A DNA stretch of 51,907 bases from an uncultured Clostridium sp. (GTDB lineage: Bacteria; Bacillota; Clostridia; TANB77; CAG-508): contig CAOKEO010000008.1 of the NCBI GenBank assembly GCA_948467495.1, positions 1-51,907 of the forward strand, written 5' to 3'. Every line of letters begins with the position of its first letter. Positions within the stretch are counted from its first letter, which is position 1. Both the position numbers and the translations under genes were made by a program. Below, one piece after another: positions 36,001 through 44,794 of this stretch. The notes under the pieces were generated by a model that did no database searches, had not been told where the DNA came from, and saw only the letters and a list, made by a program, of their open reading frames with translations.

Positions 36001-38382
36001 CATGCAACCTATGTTTACAATTATGATAAAGTATTTTCTAAACCTGACACAGAAATATATGGTTCACCGCAAATTAAATTCCAAGAAAGAGATGGCAGTT
36101 ACACCAGGGCATTATACGAATCTGATGTTTATTATGAAGGGGATGACAAATTAAGAGTAAAGGCAACTTATAAAATAGCAATTCATAATGGTTCATCAAC
36201 TTTGACATCTATTGTCAATAAAATAGAAGATTACTATACAGATTGTTACTATGGTGATAACGAACATGTCAAAGTAGGAAGACAAATAGATGATAAAGGA
36301 AATGTGCAAGAAAAAAGTAAATTAGACTATGAATGGGTAACTTCTAAAAATGAGGGATATTATGAAATGGAAATACAAGGCCCAGTTGAAGTGGGGAAAG
36401 AAGATCAATATGTTTATGTACAATTAGAAGTAAAACAAGATCAAATCATACATATTTTAGATAAAAACACATTGTGCAATATTGCTGAGGTAACTTCTTA
36501 TTCTACTAGAAAAGATGGTCAAGTTTATGCAGCTGTTGATAAATATTCAAGACCAGGGAATATAGATATAAAAAATACAAAAACTTATGAGTGGGATACT
36601 TGTAAAGCACCAGGATTACAATTAGTTTTACAAGAAGAAAGAAAACTAGATGGAGTTGTATTTGAGGATAGTGTTAAGCCAGAAAAAGATGTAGATGCTA
36701 CTACTTTAATGTCAGGAAAAGTTCGCGAAGGTAGTGGAACACTGGATGAAACAGATAAAACAGTTGAAGGTGCAATCGTTGAATTAGTGGTAGTAAATAA
36801 CAAAGGAGAAATACAATATCATGCAGACGGAACCATGAAATTAGCCACATTATATCAATATGTAAAAATAGATGAAACAGGAGACATATTGGTAGATGAG
36901 AAAGGAAATGTGCAATTACAAGAAGATTTGAGTAGTCGAGACGGAAGATGGGAATGGATACCAGCTCGTTATGTGACAAAAAATGATGGCAAGTATTGTT
37001 TTGCAGGGTTTATTCCAGATTATTATAAGATTATTTATACTTGGGGCGGTAAGCATTATATTGGCGAGGAAGAAAAAACAATTCGTGTACAAGATTATAA
37101 AGGAACCATATATAAGCAAAAGGATAGACAATCTGGAATCAATGGTATTGATGGTAAAGAATGGTATAAATATGAGAAAAATACGAGATATTCAGATGCT
37201 ATGGATAATCCTGTGACAAGAAAGGCAATTGATGACCAAAGTAGTACCATTAACTATGAAAATAAAATGACAATTCAAAATAATAATGGTACGATAAGGG
37301 AATACGAAGACAATGGAGAAGAAAAGAATGAAAGAACACAACTCATGACAACAATGGACTCTCTTACCCCAACTTTTAGAGTAAATATAGAATACGAAAG
37401 TAATATGGATACAGCAAAAGAATACCAACTAGATGATAAAGGTCATATTGTGACACAAGGACATTATGCGGTAAAAGCAGAAAACTATAGAAATTATTTA
37501 CAAAATGTAGATTTTGGAATAGTAGAAAGAGCCAAACAGGTATTGCAATTAGATAAAGAAATTTCGTGGATGAAAGTTACATTAGCCAATGGAACCGTAT
37601 TGATGGATTCAGAAGTAGAAACTAAAAACGGTAAACTACGATTGAAAGAGGAAGTGAAACATACGGTTTGTATTCCAGAATCAGAACAAGCAAATGCTCA
37701 AATTAAAATGGAAATCGATAGTGAAATCATACAAAGTGCTAAATTAGAAGTTACTTACACATTAAAGGTAACTAATATTAGTGAGTTAGATTATGTAAGT
37801 TCAGATTATGCCTACTATTTCTATGGACAAGGATATGGAGATGATGATGAAAACAAGGTGAAATTACAGGCTAATAAAGTGATAGATTATTTGGATAATA
37901 ATTTGGCAATTGATGATGCTAACCAAGTAGGTAATGTGGTAACAGGTACGACACAAACCTTGGTTACACAAGGGTTATATGAAAGTGTTAGCGAATTATT
38001 AAAAAATACGAAAAAGGTTTTGTTGATTGAAGATTTTAAAGAGAAGTTAAAACCAAATGAGACAGAAGAGAAAAAGGTTATTCTTAGTAAATTGTTGTCT
38101 AATATAGCTAGAGATGATGAGTTAGTATTTGATAATAGTTCAGAGATTGTGGAAGTTAAAAAAGATGGTGGCTCCTCTTTGATAACCGTACCAGGTAATT
38201 ATACACAAAATTTGGCTAATTCTAAAGAGTATGATGATGATGAAGCGGCTACGATAACCATTGTACCACCAACAGGTTCTAATAGGAATATTAGTGTTAT
38301 TACAAATACGATGATAGGAATTAGTTTATTAGGTGTTTTCTTATTGGGCGTTATTTTCATTAAGAAATTTATATTAAAATAG
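33100..38382 (+). CDS. Giant surface protein B2 (three SpaA-like repeats, SdrD-B-like), 1,760 residues
   Basis: Paralogue of B1 with a different N-terminal half. Signal peptide 1-27. The N-terminal domain contains several cysteines (DAACQTNGACLYHLKNH; NYHSCITNL; LCGTCTSTF). Three SpaA/Cna-B-like repeats start at about 363, 451 and 569, with shared opening TGNLxIHKIDxDxGAPL. An SdrD-B-like domain (IDLGGYVWQDIEF) is near 717. From there on it parallels B1 (FQERDGSYTRALY, VFEDSVKPEKD, YKIIYTWGGKHY, RYSDAMDN). The C-terminus has VPPTGSN (about 1721-1727), a membrane helix and KKFILK. Last gene of operon 2, closed by a hairpin starting at the stop. Confidence 0.8.
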   Translation: MKHRMVKIIGLVIMIIISFAFHTFSYAAVTTIMTEGEFAKYVRNHKDWFWGEMNEGILAKNGKTAYFGEKLTPGGDAACQTNGACLYHLKNHVGSGSNYHSCITNLVDFNGKTGEITIYGGKNIKRTSEETVTWKNANAVAKILYDAYEKKGSTAKPSSTWGASVSYVVSQARNKIEDKVHPYFFTDSNRTAYTAEQKEAAEKKYNAATKLKPIGSSSISFQDTSPLISTAKEGDTTYTYIGPLKISGSGTIDDIIVGSYKYSDDKKVRWSTTADKSGLKSGKAITPNTNFYLRVKANLSSTKNIKVTIKTKGGEYYKARMALITYLCGTCTSTFSSQNLGIYSGKKVTVEAKSASKTIMNTGGLEIIKQDQDTGARLAGVSVKVTGPKQYNKTFTTDSNGSIAIYDLPAGTFTITEISNPHYGYTTMASASATVSSSVVKVVLNNQKQTGNLKIHKIDQDTGAPLGSVTVKVRNSNGQYLRAISNGVQNKVTGSVYLTNLETVPYPWDATEFVTDGNGIVEIQNLLVGRYTVEETFNPHYGYTQMVSDTVNVTKGTTVTLTLKNPKQTGNLGIHKIDKDSGAPLEGVSFKIKASNGNYIIAESGNTRQSKVIGKILLSNLYYTAKEEEATEFITDKDGIIEIHNLLIDTYQVIEISIGNHTAYEIDDEYITWESNVNPDGKGRIAQVKVNRQASNLTQDAANGNGDIVTVKNRRKYIDLGGYVWQDIEFYTSKKQKQRNALWNEGADDKFDQRLKGIEVILRNDKGVIQLTDIKGNTKDAIAKTNDKGEYEFQRIVIDDLPTLFVEFSYNGMSYQSVPLHLKAHNGSKAAEGEARRKKFNHAYETITYEGSNQHALDYRTSDYESKLKFGDEKNYNYGYEDKNKEDREDRGPVNGVDDIFMIIADTYQAYVKPDGTGGYLDDIASPEDIRNDGMTKIENVNLGIEKREQPNLKLVKDLQSIQVSINHATYVYNYDKVFSKPDTEIYGSPQIKFQERDGSYTRALYESDVYYEGDDKLRVKATYKIAIHNGSSTLTSIVNKIEDYYTDCYYGDNEHVKVGRQIDDKGNVQEKSKLDYEWVTSKNEGYYEMEIQGPVEVGKEDQYVYVQLEVKQDQIIHILDKNTLCNIAEVTSYSTRKDGQVYAAVDKYSRPGNIDIKNTKTYEWDTCKAPGLQLVLQEERKLDGVVFEDSVKPEKDVDATTLMSGKVREGSGTLDETDKTVEGAIVELVVVNNKGEIQYHADGTMKLATLYQYVKIDETGDILVDEKGNVQLQEDLSSRDGRWEWIPARYVTKNDGKYCFAGFIPDYYKIIYTWGGKHYIGEEEKTIRVQDYKGTIYKQKDRQSGINGIDGKEWYKYEKNTRYSDAMDNPVTRKAIDDQSSTINYENKMTIQNNNGTIREYEDNGEEKNERTQLMTTMDSLTPTFRVNIEYESNMDTAKEYQLDDKGHIVTQGHYAVKAENYRNYLQNVDFGIVERAKQVLQLDKEISWMKVTLANGTVLMDSEVETKNGKLRLKEEVKHTVCIPESEQANAQIKMEIDSEIIQSAKLEVTYTLKVTNISELDYVSSDYAYYFYGQGYGDDDENKVKLQANKVIDYLDNNLAIDDANQVGNVVTGTTQTLVTQGLYESVSELLKNTKKVLLIEDFKEKLKPNETEEKKVILSKLLSNIARDDELVFDNSSEIVEVKKDGGSSLITVPGNYTQNLANSKEYDDDEAATITIVPPTGSNRNISVITNTMIGISLLGVFLLGVIFIKKFILK

Positions 38383-38383
38383 A

Positions 38384-38415
38384 TGTGCAAGGGGATGTTT
38401 CCTTTTGCACATTTT
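38384..38415 (+). terminator. Terminator of surface operon 2
   Basis: TGTGCAA (38384-38390) pairs with TTGCACA (38405-38411), with GGGGA/TCC pairing inside; ATTTT follows. It starts directly after the B2 stop codon. Confidence 0.65.
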
Positions 38416-38499
38416 AAAATTTTGGTTTTTCTTTGGCTATTTCTAGTAATTTTTTGATAGAAAAAGCCATTATCAATTTTGGATAGGCTAAGTTTTTGT

Positions 38500-38764
38500 A
38501 GAAATTCTATTTTATATGAAACGAGCTTCTTTCCTATGCAAAACCACTCTTTTTCCTCTTTCTTATAAATGACGAATGCGACTGAAATAGTTCTACTAAT
38601 TCTTAAACAAAAGTCACAAAGGGTCCTGTTTTCGGGGATGGTTGTGACTTTTGTTTTAGAATTTGTAAACGTTATGAAAGGTAGCCAAGGAATTTATAAG
38701 AAAGAGGAAAAAGAGTGGTTTTCATTCAGCATGGCTTATTTATGCAGATGAGATTTTCTAATTG
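38500..38764 (-). repeat. Nested-hairpin repeat element, copy 2
   Basis: The same element as at 16.9-17.15 kb, on the opposite strand. The perfect 31-bp inverted repeat 38540-38570 / 38692-38722 has form AAAACCA-N18-ATAAAT with N18 = CTCTTTTTCCTCTTTCTT, unlike copy 1. The core is again exactly 121 nt (38571-38691) with the inner AACAAAAGTCACAA hairpin, loop CCCGAAAACAGG and the conserved flanks. The outer, weaker pairing reaches about 38500 and 38764. The forward ORF at 38569 crosses the palindrome and is not a gene. Confidence 0.85.
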
Positions 38765-38833
38765 CAAGCTTAAATACTTAGTAATTCTAATCATGACAAC
38801 CGAAACTTAATTTTCGCGTTTAACTTGCTTTTT

Positions 38834-38880
38834 TTGACATTTTGTAATAAAATATAGAGAATAAAAAAGAACAATAATAA
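38834..38880 (+). promoter_or_regulatory. Possible promoter region of spoIIE
   Basis: TTGACA at 38834-38839 lies in TTTTTTTGACATTTTG, whose complement contains TGTCAAA, one base from the clostridial Spo0A box TGTCGAA. AT-rich -10 candidates follow (AAAATATAG). spoIIE is Spo0A-controlled in Bacillus, so this is where such a site is expected. Not decisive. Confidence 0.3.
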
Positions 38881-39002
38881 GAAAAACAAAAATATATGTT
38901 ATAAATTGTAAAAAACTTTTTTAGTTTAGGTTACTAAAAAAGACAAAAACCACGAAGGACAAGTAGTAAAATAAGCCTATAAAAATATAAGAGGTGGTAA
39001 GG

Positions 39003-41399
39003 ATGTTTCAAAATGAAAATGTCATAGAAAAAAATAATGACAAATTAAATATTTTTTCTAATGTATTTGCTTTAAAAAATGTTGTTTTATATATTATTTC
39101 CTTCCTATTATCTATGGTAGGATTAGGAGGAGAATTCTCTGTTTTTAGTATTAGTATGTTAGGTGCTTGTTTTGCATCTTCTGTACCAACTTTAGGCATT
39201 ATCTTGGTATCTTTAATAGGAAATTTCATAAGATATGGAATTGGAGGAGCACTAGGATATTTTCTAACAGCTCTGGTTTTGGTGGCTACGTTATTTATTG
39301 TAAAACCAATTTATAATGAAAAAGAAAGAAATGAAAAAATTAAAATTGGAAAAAATGTTTTTTTATCCATTTTAATCATACAAATAATCAAGTTTGCAAT
39401 ATCTGGATTTACAATCTATGACATTTTATCTGGCATAACAATTTCTATTATAGGACTTGTTTTCTATAAAATATTTGTTAATTCAACCATTGTATTGCAA
39501 GACTTTTGGGTAAGAAAAGCTTATACCATTGAAGAGTTGATTGGAGCCAGTTTGATTTTAGCCATTAGTGTAGGGGCATTTGGAGATGTTAGCTTATTTG
39601 GCTTTGGCATTAAAAATATTTTAAGTATTTTAATTGTTATGATATTAGGATGGAAAAATGGAATTTTAGTAGGAACAACTGCTGGTGTAACAATTGGAGT
39701 AACGTTAGGTGTCATCACTGGTTCAGAACCAATTATGATAGCAGCTTATAGCATTTCTGGTATGATGGCAGGAATCTTAAACCGATTTGGGAAAATTGGT
39801 GTTGTAGTAGGGTTTGCCCTAGGTAATATCATTTTAGCTTATGTTTCCAATGGATATACAATAGAGTTAATTCACTTTAAAGAAATTTTAATTGCTTTTA
39901 TTGGATTATTAGCAGTACCTAATAATTTACAGATTAATTTAGAGGAGTTTATAGGAAATAAGACATTTTTACCAGTAACACCAAATGGAGCTTTAAATAG
40001 AAGTAAAGAAGTAGCAGAGAACTTAAATCAGGTGTCAGAAGCAATACAAGAAATGGCAACAAATTATCATCAGGTAGAAGAAAGTTCCTATCAGACTAAT
40101 AAGCAAATTTTTATAACAGAGTTATTAAGTAACTTAGAACCATACAAAAATAATATGTTGTATGAAGATATGGCAAATACTGAAGGGAAAATAATAGATG
40201 AAGTTTTTCAGTATTTATTAGATAAACAGCAAATAGATAGACAAGCTTTATTAGAGGTATTTGCAAAATGTAATAGCTATATTGTTGGTTTTGATGATAA
40301 AGATATCAGCCAATATTTAGAAGAAAACATTTCTCAAATTGTGCGTATGATTAATGTTTCCTATAAAGTAGTGAAATCGGATTTTATTTGGAAAAAGAGA
40401 ATAGAAGAAAAACAAAAAAACATGGGAAAACAACTCGATGGTGTATCAAAAGCTATTCAAAAAATGGCAAAAGGCATGGAAGATGAGATAGAAAAAGAAA
40501 CCCAATATGAAAGGAAAAAGACAGAGTTATTAGAATTATTGAAACAGAAAAATATTCCAATACAAGATCTTTCCATTCGAAAAGAAGGAAGATATAGGAT
40601 AGAGATGTATTTTGACGAAGTTCTTGAGATGGCAAAAATAGAGATGATAGAAAAAATAGCAACACAAGTATTGGAAGAAGAAATTGTTTTAAATGAGGAA
40701 GTTTCAGTTGGAAAGAAATTGAGTTTTTTGTCAGATGATAGATACGTAATAGCAATTGGAACAGCCGAAGGGACCAAAAGCAAAAGTGAGCTTTCAGGAG
40801 ATGCTATGCTACATATTAGATTAAAAGATGGAAAATATCTGGTGGCTATCAGTGACGGAATGGGGACTGGAACAAAAGCTAGACAAAGTAGTACACAAGC
40901 TTTGAGAATGCTGGAAAATCTTTTGTTATCTGGTTTTGATAAAAGTATTTCATTGGATTTAATTAATACCTCTTTAATTAACCAAAACACAGAGGTATTT
41001 GCTACGTTAGATATTGCTATTATTGACTTGTATGCAGGAAATATAGAATTTATGAAAAGTGGAGCCTGCCCAACTTATATAAAAAACAGTAAAAAAGTAC
41101 AAATTATAAAATCTAATTCTTTACCAACAGGAATGGTAGAAACTGGTCAAATTCAAACTTTTGATAAAGATATTGTTTCAGGAGATATTATGCTTATGTG
41201 TTCAGATGGTATATTAGATGCTAATATTGAATATAAAAATAAAGAATTATGGCTAAAATATATGATGGAAGATATTGAAACAACCAATACGAAGAAAATA
41301 GCTGATTTGATTTTAAATGAGGCAATTGATAATAATTTTGGTGTAATAAAAGATGATATGAGTGTTATCGTTTGTAAGTTTAAAGAGAAAAGTTTATAA
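39003..41399 (+). CDS. spoIIE: Stage II sporulation protein E (PP2C phosphatase)
   Basis: SpoIIE dephosphorylates the anti-anti-sigma factor SpoIIAA, releasing sigma-F in the forespore, and also associates with the polar division ring. The N-terminal 330 residues hold about ten membrane helices, the middle is a coiled regulatory region, and the C-terminal PP2C domain (about 580-795) has LSGDAMLHIRLKDG and VAISDGMGTGTKA with the metal-binding aspartates. I choose ATG 39003 because GAGGTGG lies 5 nt upstream; the GTG at 38994 falls inside that Shine-Dalgarno. 798 residues is normal. It is the firmest sign that this organism makes endospores. Confidence 0.95.
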   Translation: MFQNENVIEKNNDKLNIFSNVFALKNVVLYIISFLLSMVGLGGEFSVFSISMLGACFASSVPTLGIILVSLIGNFIRYGIGGALGYFLTALVLVATLFIVKPIYNEKERNEKIKIGKNVFLSILIIQIIKFAISGFTIYDILSGITISIIGLVFYKIFVNSTIVLQDFWVRKAYTIEELIGASLILAISVGAFGDVSLFGFGIKNILSILIVMILGWKNGILVGTTAGVTIGVTLGVITGSEPIMIAAYSISGMMAGILNRFGKIGVVVGFALGNIILAYVSNGYTIELIHFKEILIAFIGLLAVPNNLQINLEEFIGNKTFLPVTPNGALNRSKEVAENLNQVSEAIQEMATNYHQVEESSYQTNKQIFITELLSNLEPYKNNMLYEDMANTEGKIIDEVFQYLLDKQQIDRQALLEVFAKCNSYIVGFDDKDISQYLEENISQIVRMINVSYKVVKSDFIWKKRIEEKQKNMGKQLDGVSKAIQKMAKGMEDEIEKETQYERKKTELLELLKQKNIPIQDLSIRKEGRYRIEMYFDEVLEMAKIEMIEKIATQVLEEEIVLNEEVSVGKKLSFLSDDRYVIAIGTAEGTKSKSELSGDAMLHIRLKDGKYLVAISDGMGTGTKARQSSTQALRMLENLLLSGFDKSISLDLINTSLINQNTEVFATLDIAIIDLYAGNIEFMKSGACPTYIKNSKKVQIIKSNSLPTGMVETGQIQTFDKDIVSGDIMLMCSDGILDANIEYKNKELWLKYMMEDIETTNTKKIADLILNEAIDNNFGVIKDDMSVIVCKFKEKSL

Positions 41400-41403
41400 A
41401 GAT

Positions 41404-41444
41404 GTGCAAACAAGAGGAGAAATCCCCTTGGCACATTTTTTTTT
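41404..41444 (+). terminator. Terminator of spoIIE
   Basis: GTGC...GAGGAG / CCCCTTGGCAC hairpin (41404-41434) followed by a run of nine T. Confidence 0.75.
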
Positions 41445-41555
41445 ATGTCTTTTTCTAGTAAAATGCCACTGAAGGAATTATGTCCAAAACAGATTATAGG
41501 TATTGAAAAAAAAGTCACTTTATGATATATTTTAAATGTTAAAAAGGAGGCAGAA

Positions 41556-43079
41556 ATGAGTAGAGGAAGAAGATATGAAGAACCAAAATTAAATCTAAAA
41601 AAGGTATTTGCAGTTATATTAGCATTGATTGTTGTCATCATGTTTATATTTATTATTAAAGGGATATTGACCAAAGATAAAGAACAAGTAAAAATAACTA
41701 GTAAAGATTATGTTGTTGTTTTTCAAGACAATAAATGGGGAGTGATTGATTCTGGTGGGAATATTGTAATCGACCCATCTTATGAAGAAATGATAACAAT
41801 TCCAAATAGTAAAAATGATGTATTTTTATGTATCTATGATGTTAATTATGAAACAGGGGAATATAAAACAAAAGCCCTAAATAGCAAAAACCAAGAAATA
41901 TTTACACAATATGAACAAATAGAAGCCATTCCCAATAAAGATAACAACCATAATGTTTGGTATGAAGATAATGTGTTAAAAGTGAAAAAAGACGGTAAAT
42001 ATGGGATGATAAATTTAACAGGGAAAGAATTAAGACCATGTGAGTATGATAATATCGTTGCTATGGAAGGAATTAAAAATACACTAAAGGTAACAAAAGA
42101 GGGAAAAACTGGAATACTAGATAATGAAGGAAAAGAGATTTTAGCTATTCAATACGTAGATGTTATTAATTTAGGAAAAGATAACAAAGAAGGATTTATT
42201 GTAAAAGGGCAAGATGGTAAATATGGCATAGTAGATTACTCTAACCAAGTGGTATTAGAACCAAAATATGATGAAATTATAAAAGAAGTGTATGGAAATG
42301 ATAGATATGTAGTAAAGCAAAAAGGAAAACAGATACTAGTGAAAAAGGACGGATCAGAAGTATTAAGTACAGGTTACGATGAGATTAAAGCAATTCTAAA
42401 AAATGCAGAAAATGGAGTCATTTTCGTAAAAGATGGTAAATATGGTGTGATGAAATCATCAGGAGAAGTCATGATTCCCGCTGATTACGAGGATTTAAAA
42501 GAAGCAAAGTCAGGAATATTTTTAGCCAAACAAAATGGAAAATATAGCATAATAGACTCAGAAAGAAATACCAAAGTAGAACCAAATTATATTTCTATTT
42601 CTTATCTTGAAAAGGCTGATTTGTATATGGCAGAAAAAGAAGATTTTAGTAATGATATGATAGATAATACATTTACTGTTCGCCAATCTGGAATTTTAGT
42701 CGATTCAGATGATGAAAAAGGATATATTGAATTGAAACAAGGTGACGAATACAAATATTATAATTTTAAATTTGAAGAGAAAAAAGTAACAGAAGTACAT
42801 ACGAGTCATACTTTATTTAAAAGTAAGAAAGATGGAAAATATGGATTTGTTGATAAAGATGGAAAAGTATTGGTAGATTATCAATATGATGATGCAACGG
42901 AACAAAACAGTTATGGTTATGCAGGGATTAAAAAAGATGGAAAATGGGGGTCAATTGATAATAAAGGAAATATTGTACAAGAGCCAACTTATGATTTAGA
43001 AGATTACTTAAAAATTGATTTTGTGGGAAAATGGCATTTAGGAAAAGATATGAATATGAATTATTATAATCAACGCTAG
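41556..43079 (+). CDS. WG-repeat protein with N-terminal membrane anchor, 507 residues
   Basis: One membrane helix near residues 14-36, then extracellular WG-type beta repeats. About ten units of the form (D/N)GK(Y/W)G(x)(I/V)(D/N) are visible: DNKWGVIDSGG, DGKYGMINLTG, DGKYGIVDYSN, DGKYGVMKSSG, NGKYSIIDSER, DGKYGFVDKDG, DGKWGSIDNKG. Such repeats form beta structures of unknown function, probably binding or scaffolding at the surface. RBS AAAGGAGG ends 5 nt before the ATG. Follows spoIIE; the next gene follows 49 bp later. Confidence 0.85.
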   Translation: MSRGRRYEEPKLNLKKVFAVILALIVVIMFIFIIKGILTKDKEQVKITSKDYVVVFQDNKWGVIDSGGNIVIDPSYEEMITIPNSKNDVFLCIYDVNYETGEYKTKALNSKNQEIFTQYEQIEAIPNKDNNHNVWYEDNVLKVKKDGKYGMINLTGKELRPCEYDNIVAMEGIKNTLKVTKEGKTGILDNEGKEILAIQYVDVINLGKDNKEGFIVKGQDGKYGIVDYSNQVVLEPKYDEIIKEVYGNDRYVVKQKGKQILVKKDGSEVLSTGYDEIKAILKNAENGVIFVKDGKYGVMKSSGEVMIPADYEDLKEAKSGIFLAKQNGKYSIIDSERNTKVEPNYISISYLEKADLYMAEKEDFSNDMIDNTFTVRQSGILVDSDDEKGYIELKQGDEYKYYNFKFEEKKVTEVHTSHTLFKSKKDGKYGFVDKDGKVLVDYQYDDATEQNSYGYAGIKKDGKWGSIDNKGNIVQEPTYDLEDYLKIDFVGKWHLGKDMNMNYYNQR

Positions 43080-43128
43080 AAAATGTCTCACTGTCTTGGA
43101 GAAAATGAAGCAAAGAAAGGAATTTTAG

Positions 43129-44367
43129 ATGGAACTAAAGACGAATTATCAATATACTTATTTTATCCATCCCTTTGTGATAAAGGATGGCAAATATCAA
43201 AAGTATATATTAAAAATGCTGAAAGATAAAAATTGTAGTTTAAAAGTTTTTCAAAAAGAGAAAGATTTGAAACTATATAAATATTTTTTACCTAAAATTA
43301 GAGAATTTTTATTCTCTAGTTTTAGTTATGGAAATGCAAAAGTAAAAAGACTAGAAGAATTGCCAATTGAGACAAGAGCAGCTTTATTAGCTAAAAACCC
43401 ATGCAATATCTTTGAATATAGATTGAAAAAAGATATTCAAGGGAAATTAGAGCAAAGAAATGGAATTTTTTTTACCATTCAAAAAGTTGAAATAATCTGT
43501 TTTTCAACAGGTATATGCTTTTTGGCTTTTAAAACTAATGTAGAAGATGATAGAGATTTTAATAATGTGCTGAATTTCAATTATAAATTCAGAGACATTA
43601 ATCATGAATTTGCAAGTTTAGAAAATTATGATAATATACGTATTCAGACAGATAGTTTTGCCAATACGAAAACGCTTCAAGATTTTATTTATGGAATAAC
43701 AGGTTCTAATATAGAAGCAAATAGACTTAATATTGATACAGAGAGATTTTTGACGTATTCCTATGTATGTATTGATCAAGATGCTTGGAATTGTACCAAT
43801 CATTTTAACGAAATAAAATATCAATTTATTAAATATGCCAATATTTTACCAGCAGATAATAGTAGAGATTATGAATATGAAACGGTTCAAACTTTTTCTA
43901 AGTGGAAATATGCTAAATTGGGACTGACGAAGTTAGGTATGACTTTATTTTCTTCTAGTAATGATATTAATAATTACACGATTTTACCAGAAGAATACGA
44001 AAATCAATATTTCTATACATATGTTTTTAATTTGTATCAAAAAATATATTTAAAGAAAATAGAATTGGAATTTAAAAATATTACTAAAGTGAAAAAGGCA
44101 AGAAAAAAGTTTATAGAGTTTACAAAAAATTTATGGATACAAGAAATTACGGAAGATGAAACAGGAACGTTGTTAAGTGATAAGTTACAAGAAGTATTTG
44201 AGTTGGATAAGTTATATCATGAAGTGAAAAATAAATATGATATTTTATACAAAGAATTGAATATCGAAAAACAAGGAAAGATTACCATTGTGATAGCGGT
44301 TATATTAGTCTTTTCGTTATTGCTGAATATTCTAAATTTTATGACATTTATGTCAAAAGGAAATTAA
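43129..44367 (+). CDS. Unknown protein with C-terminal membrane helix, 412 residues
   Basis: I do not recognise the family. Starts MELKTNYQYTYFIHPFVIKDGKYQKYILKM. Rich in Lys/Tyr/Phe/Asn, no signal peptide. A predicted coiled coil lies near residues 350-385, and the protein ends in a single hydrophobic helix (ITIVIAVILVFSLLLNIL) with a short tail, so it is probably a tail-anchored cytoplasmic protein. It lies between the WG-repeat gene and acpS in the same direction. Confidence 0.65.
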   Translation: MELKTNYQYTYFIHPFVIKDGKYQKYILKMLKDKNCSLKVFQKEKDLKLYKYFLPKIREFLFSSFSYGNAKVKRLEELPIETRAALLAKNPCNIFEYRLKKDIQGKLEQRNGIFFTIQKVEIICFSTGICFLAFKTNVEDDRDFNNVLNFNYKFRDINHEFASLENYDNIRIQTDSFANTKTLQDFIYGITGSNIEANRLNIDTERFLTYSYVCIDQDAWNCTNHFNEIKYQFIKYANILPADNSRDYEYETVQTFSKWKYAKLGLTKLGMTLFSSSNDINNYTILPEEYENQYFYTYVFNLYQKIYLKKIELEFKNITKVKKARKKFIEFTKNLWIQEITEDETGTLLSDKLQEVFELDKLYHEVKNKYDILYKELNIEKQGKITIVIAVILVFSLLLNILNFMTFMSKGN

Positions 44368-44398
44368 TGATGCATCAAACAGTGAGGTGAAGAAGGAA

Positions 44399-44779
44399 TT
44401 GAGAATTAGTTGTGGGACAGATATCATAGAGATTAAAAGGATTGAAGAAAGTATCCTAGATGAGAAAACAGGAAAGGCTTTTGTAGAAAGAGTCTATACG
44501 ACAAAAGAAATTGCCTATTGTGAGAGTAAAAGAAATCAAAAATATCAACATTATGCGGCTAGATTTGCCGCTAAAGAGGCGACCTTCAAAGCAGTTTCAG
44601 AATGGTTAGAAGATAAGTATTCGATTACCTGGAAAGATATCGAAATTGTGAATAATGAACAAGGTAAGCCTTGCCTTAATTTACTAGGAATGAAATTGGA
44701 AGAGATAGAGGATATGGGTTTGAGTTTATCACATTGTAAAGCTTATGCGGTAGCTAATGTAACATTATTAATAAAGTAA
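44399..44779 (+). CDS. acpS: Holo-[acyl-carrier-protein] synthase
   Basis: Transfers the 4'-phosphopantetheine arm from coenzyme A to the acyl carrier protein, enabling fatty-acid synthesis. The motif GTDIIEIKRIEE carries Mg-binding Asp8; ARFAAKEATFKAV contains the second ligand Glu60. The start TTG 44399 (MRISCGTD) fits the family N-terminus and follows GAGGTGA (44384-44390); the upstream GTG 44387 lies inside that site. 126 residues is normal. 15 bp later comes tatD. Confidence 0.93.
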   Translation: MRISCGTDIIEIKRIEESILDEKTGKAFVERVYTTKEIAYCESKRNQKYQHYAARFAAKEATFKAVSEWLEDKYSITWKDIEIVNNEQGKPCLNLLGMKLEEIEDMGLSLSHCKAYAVANVTLLIK

Positions 44780-44794
44780 GTTAGGAGAATGGGG

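Noticed and set aside
38569..38751. 60-codon forward ORF downstream of operon 2
   Set aside because: It lies across the palindromic repeat element, has no ribosome binding site, and its codons follow the hairpin symmetry.
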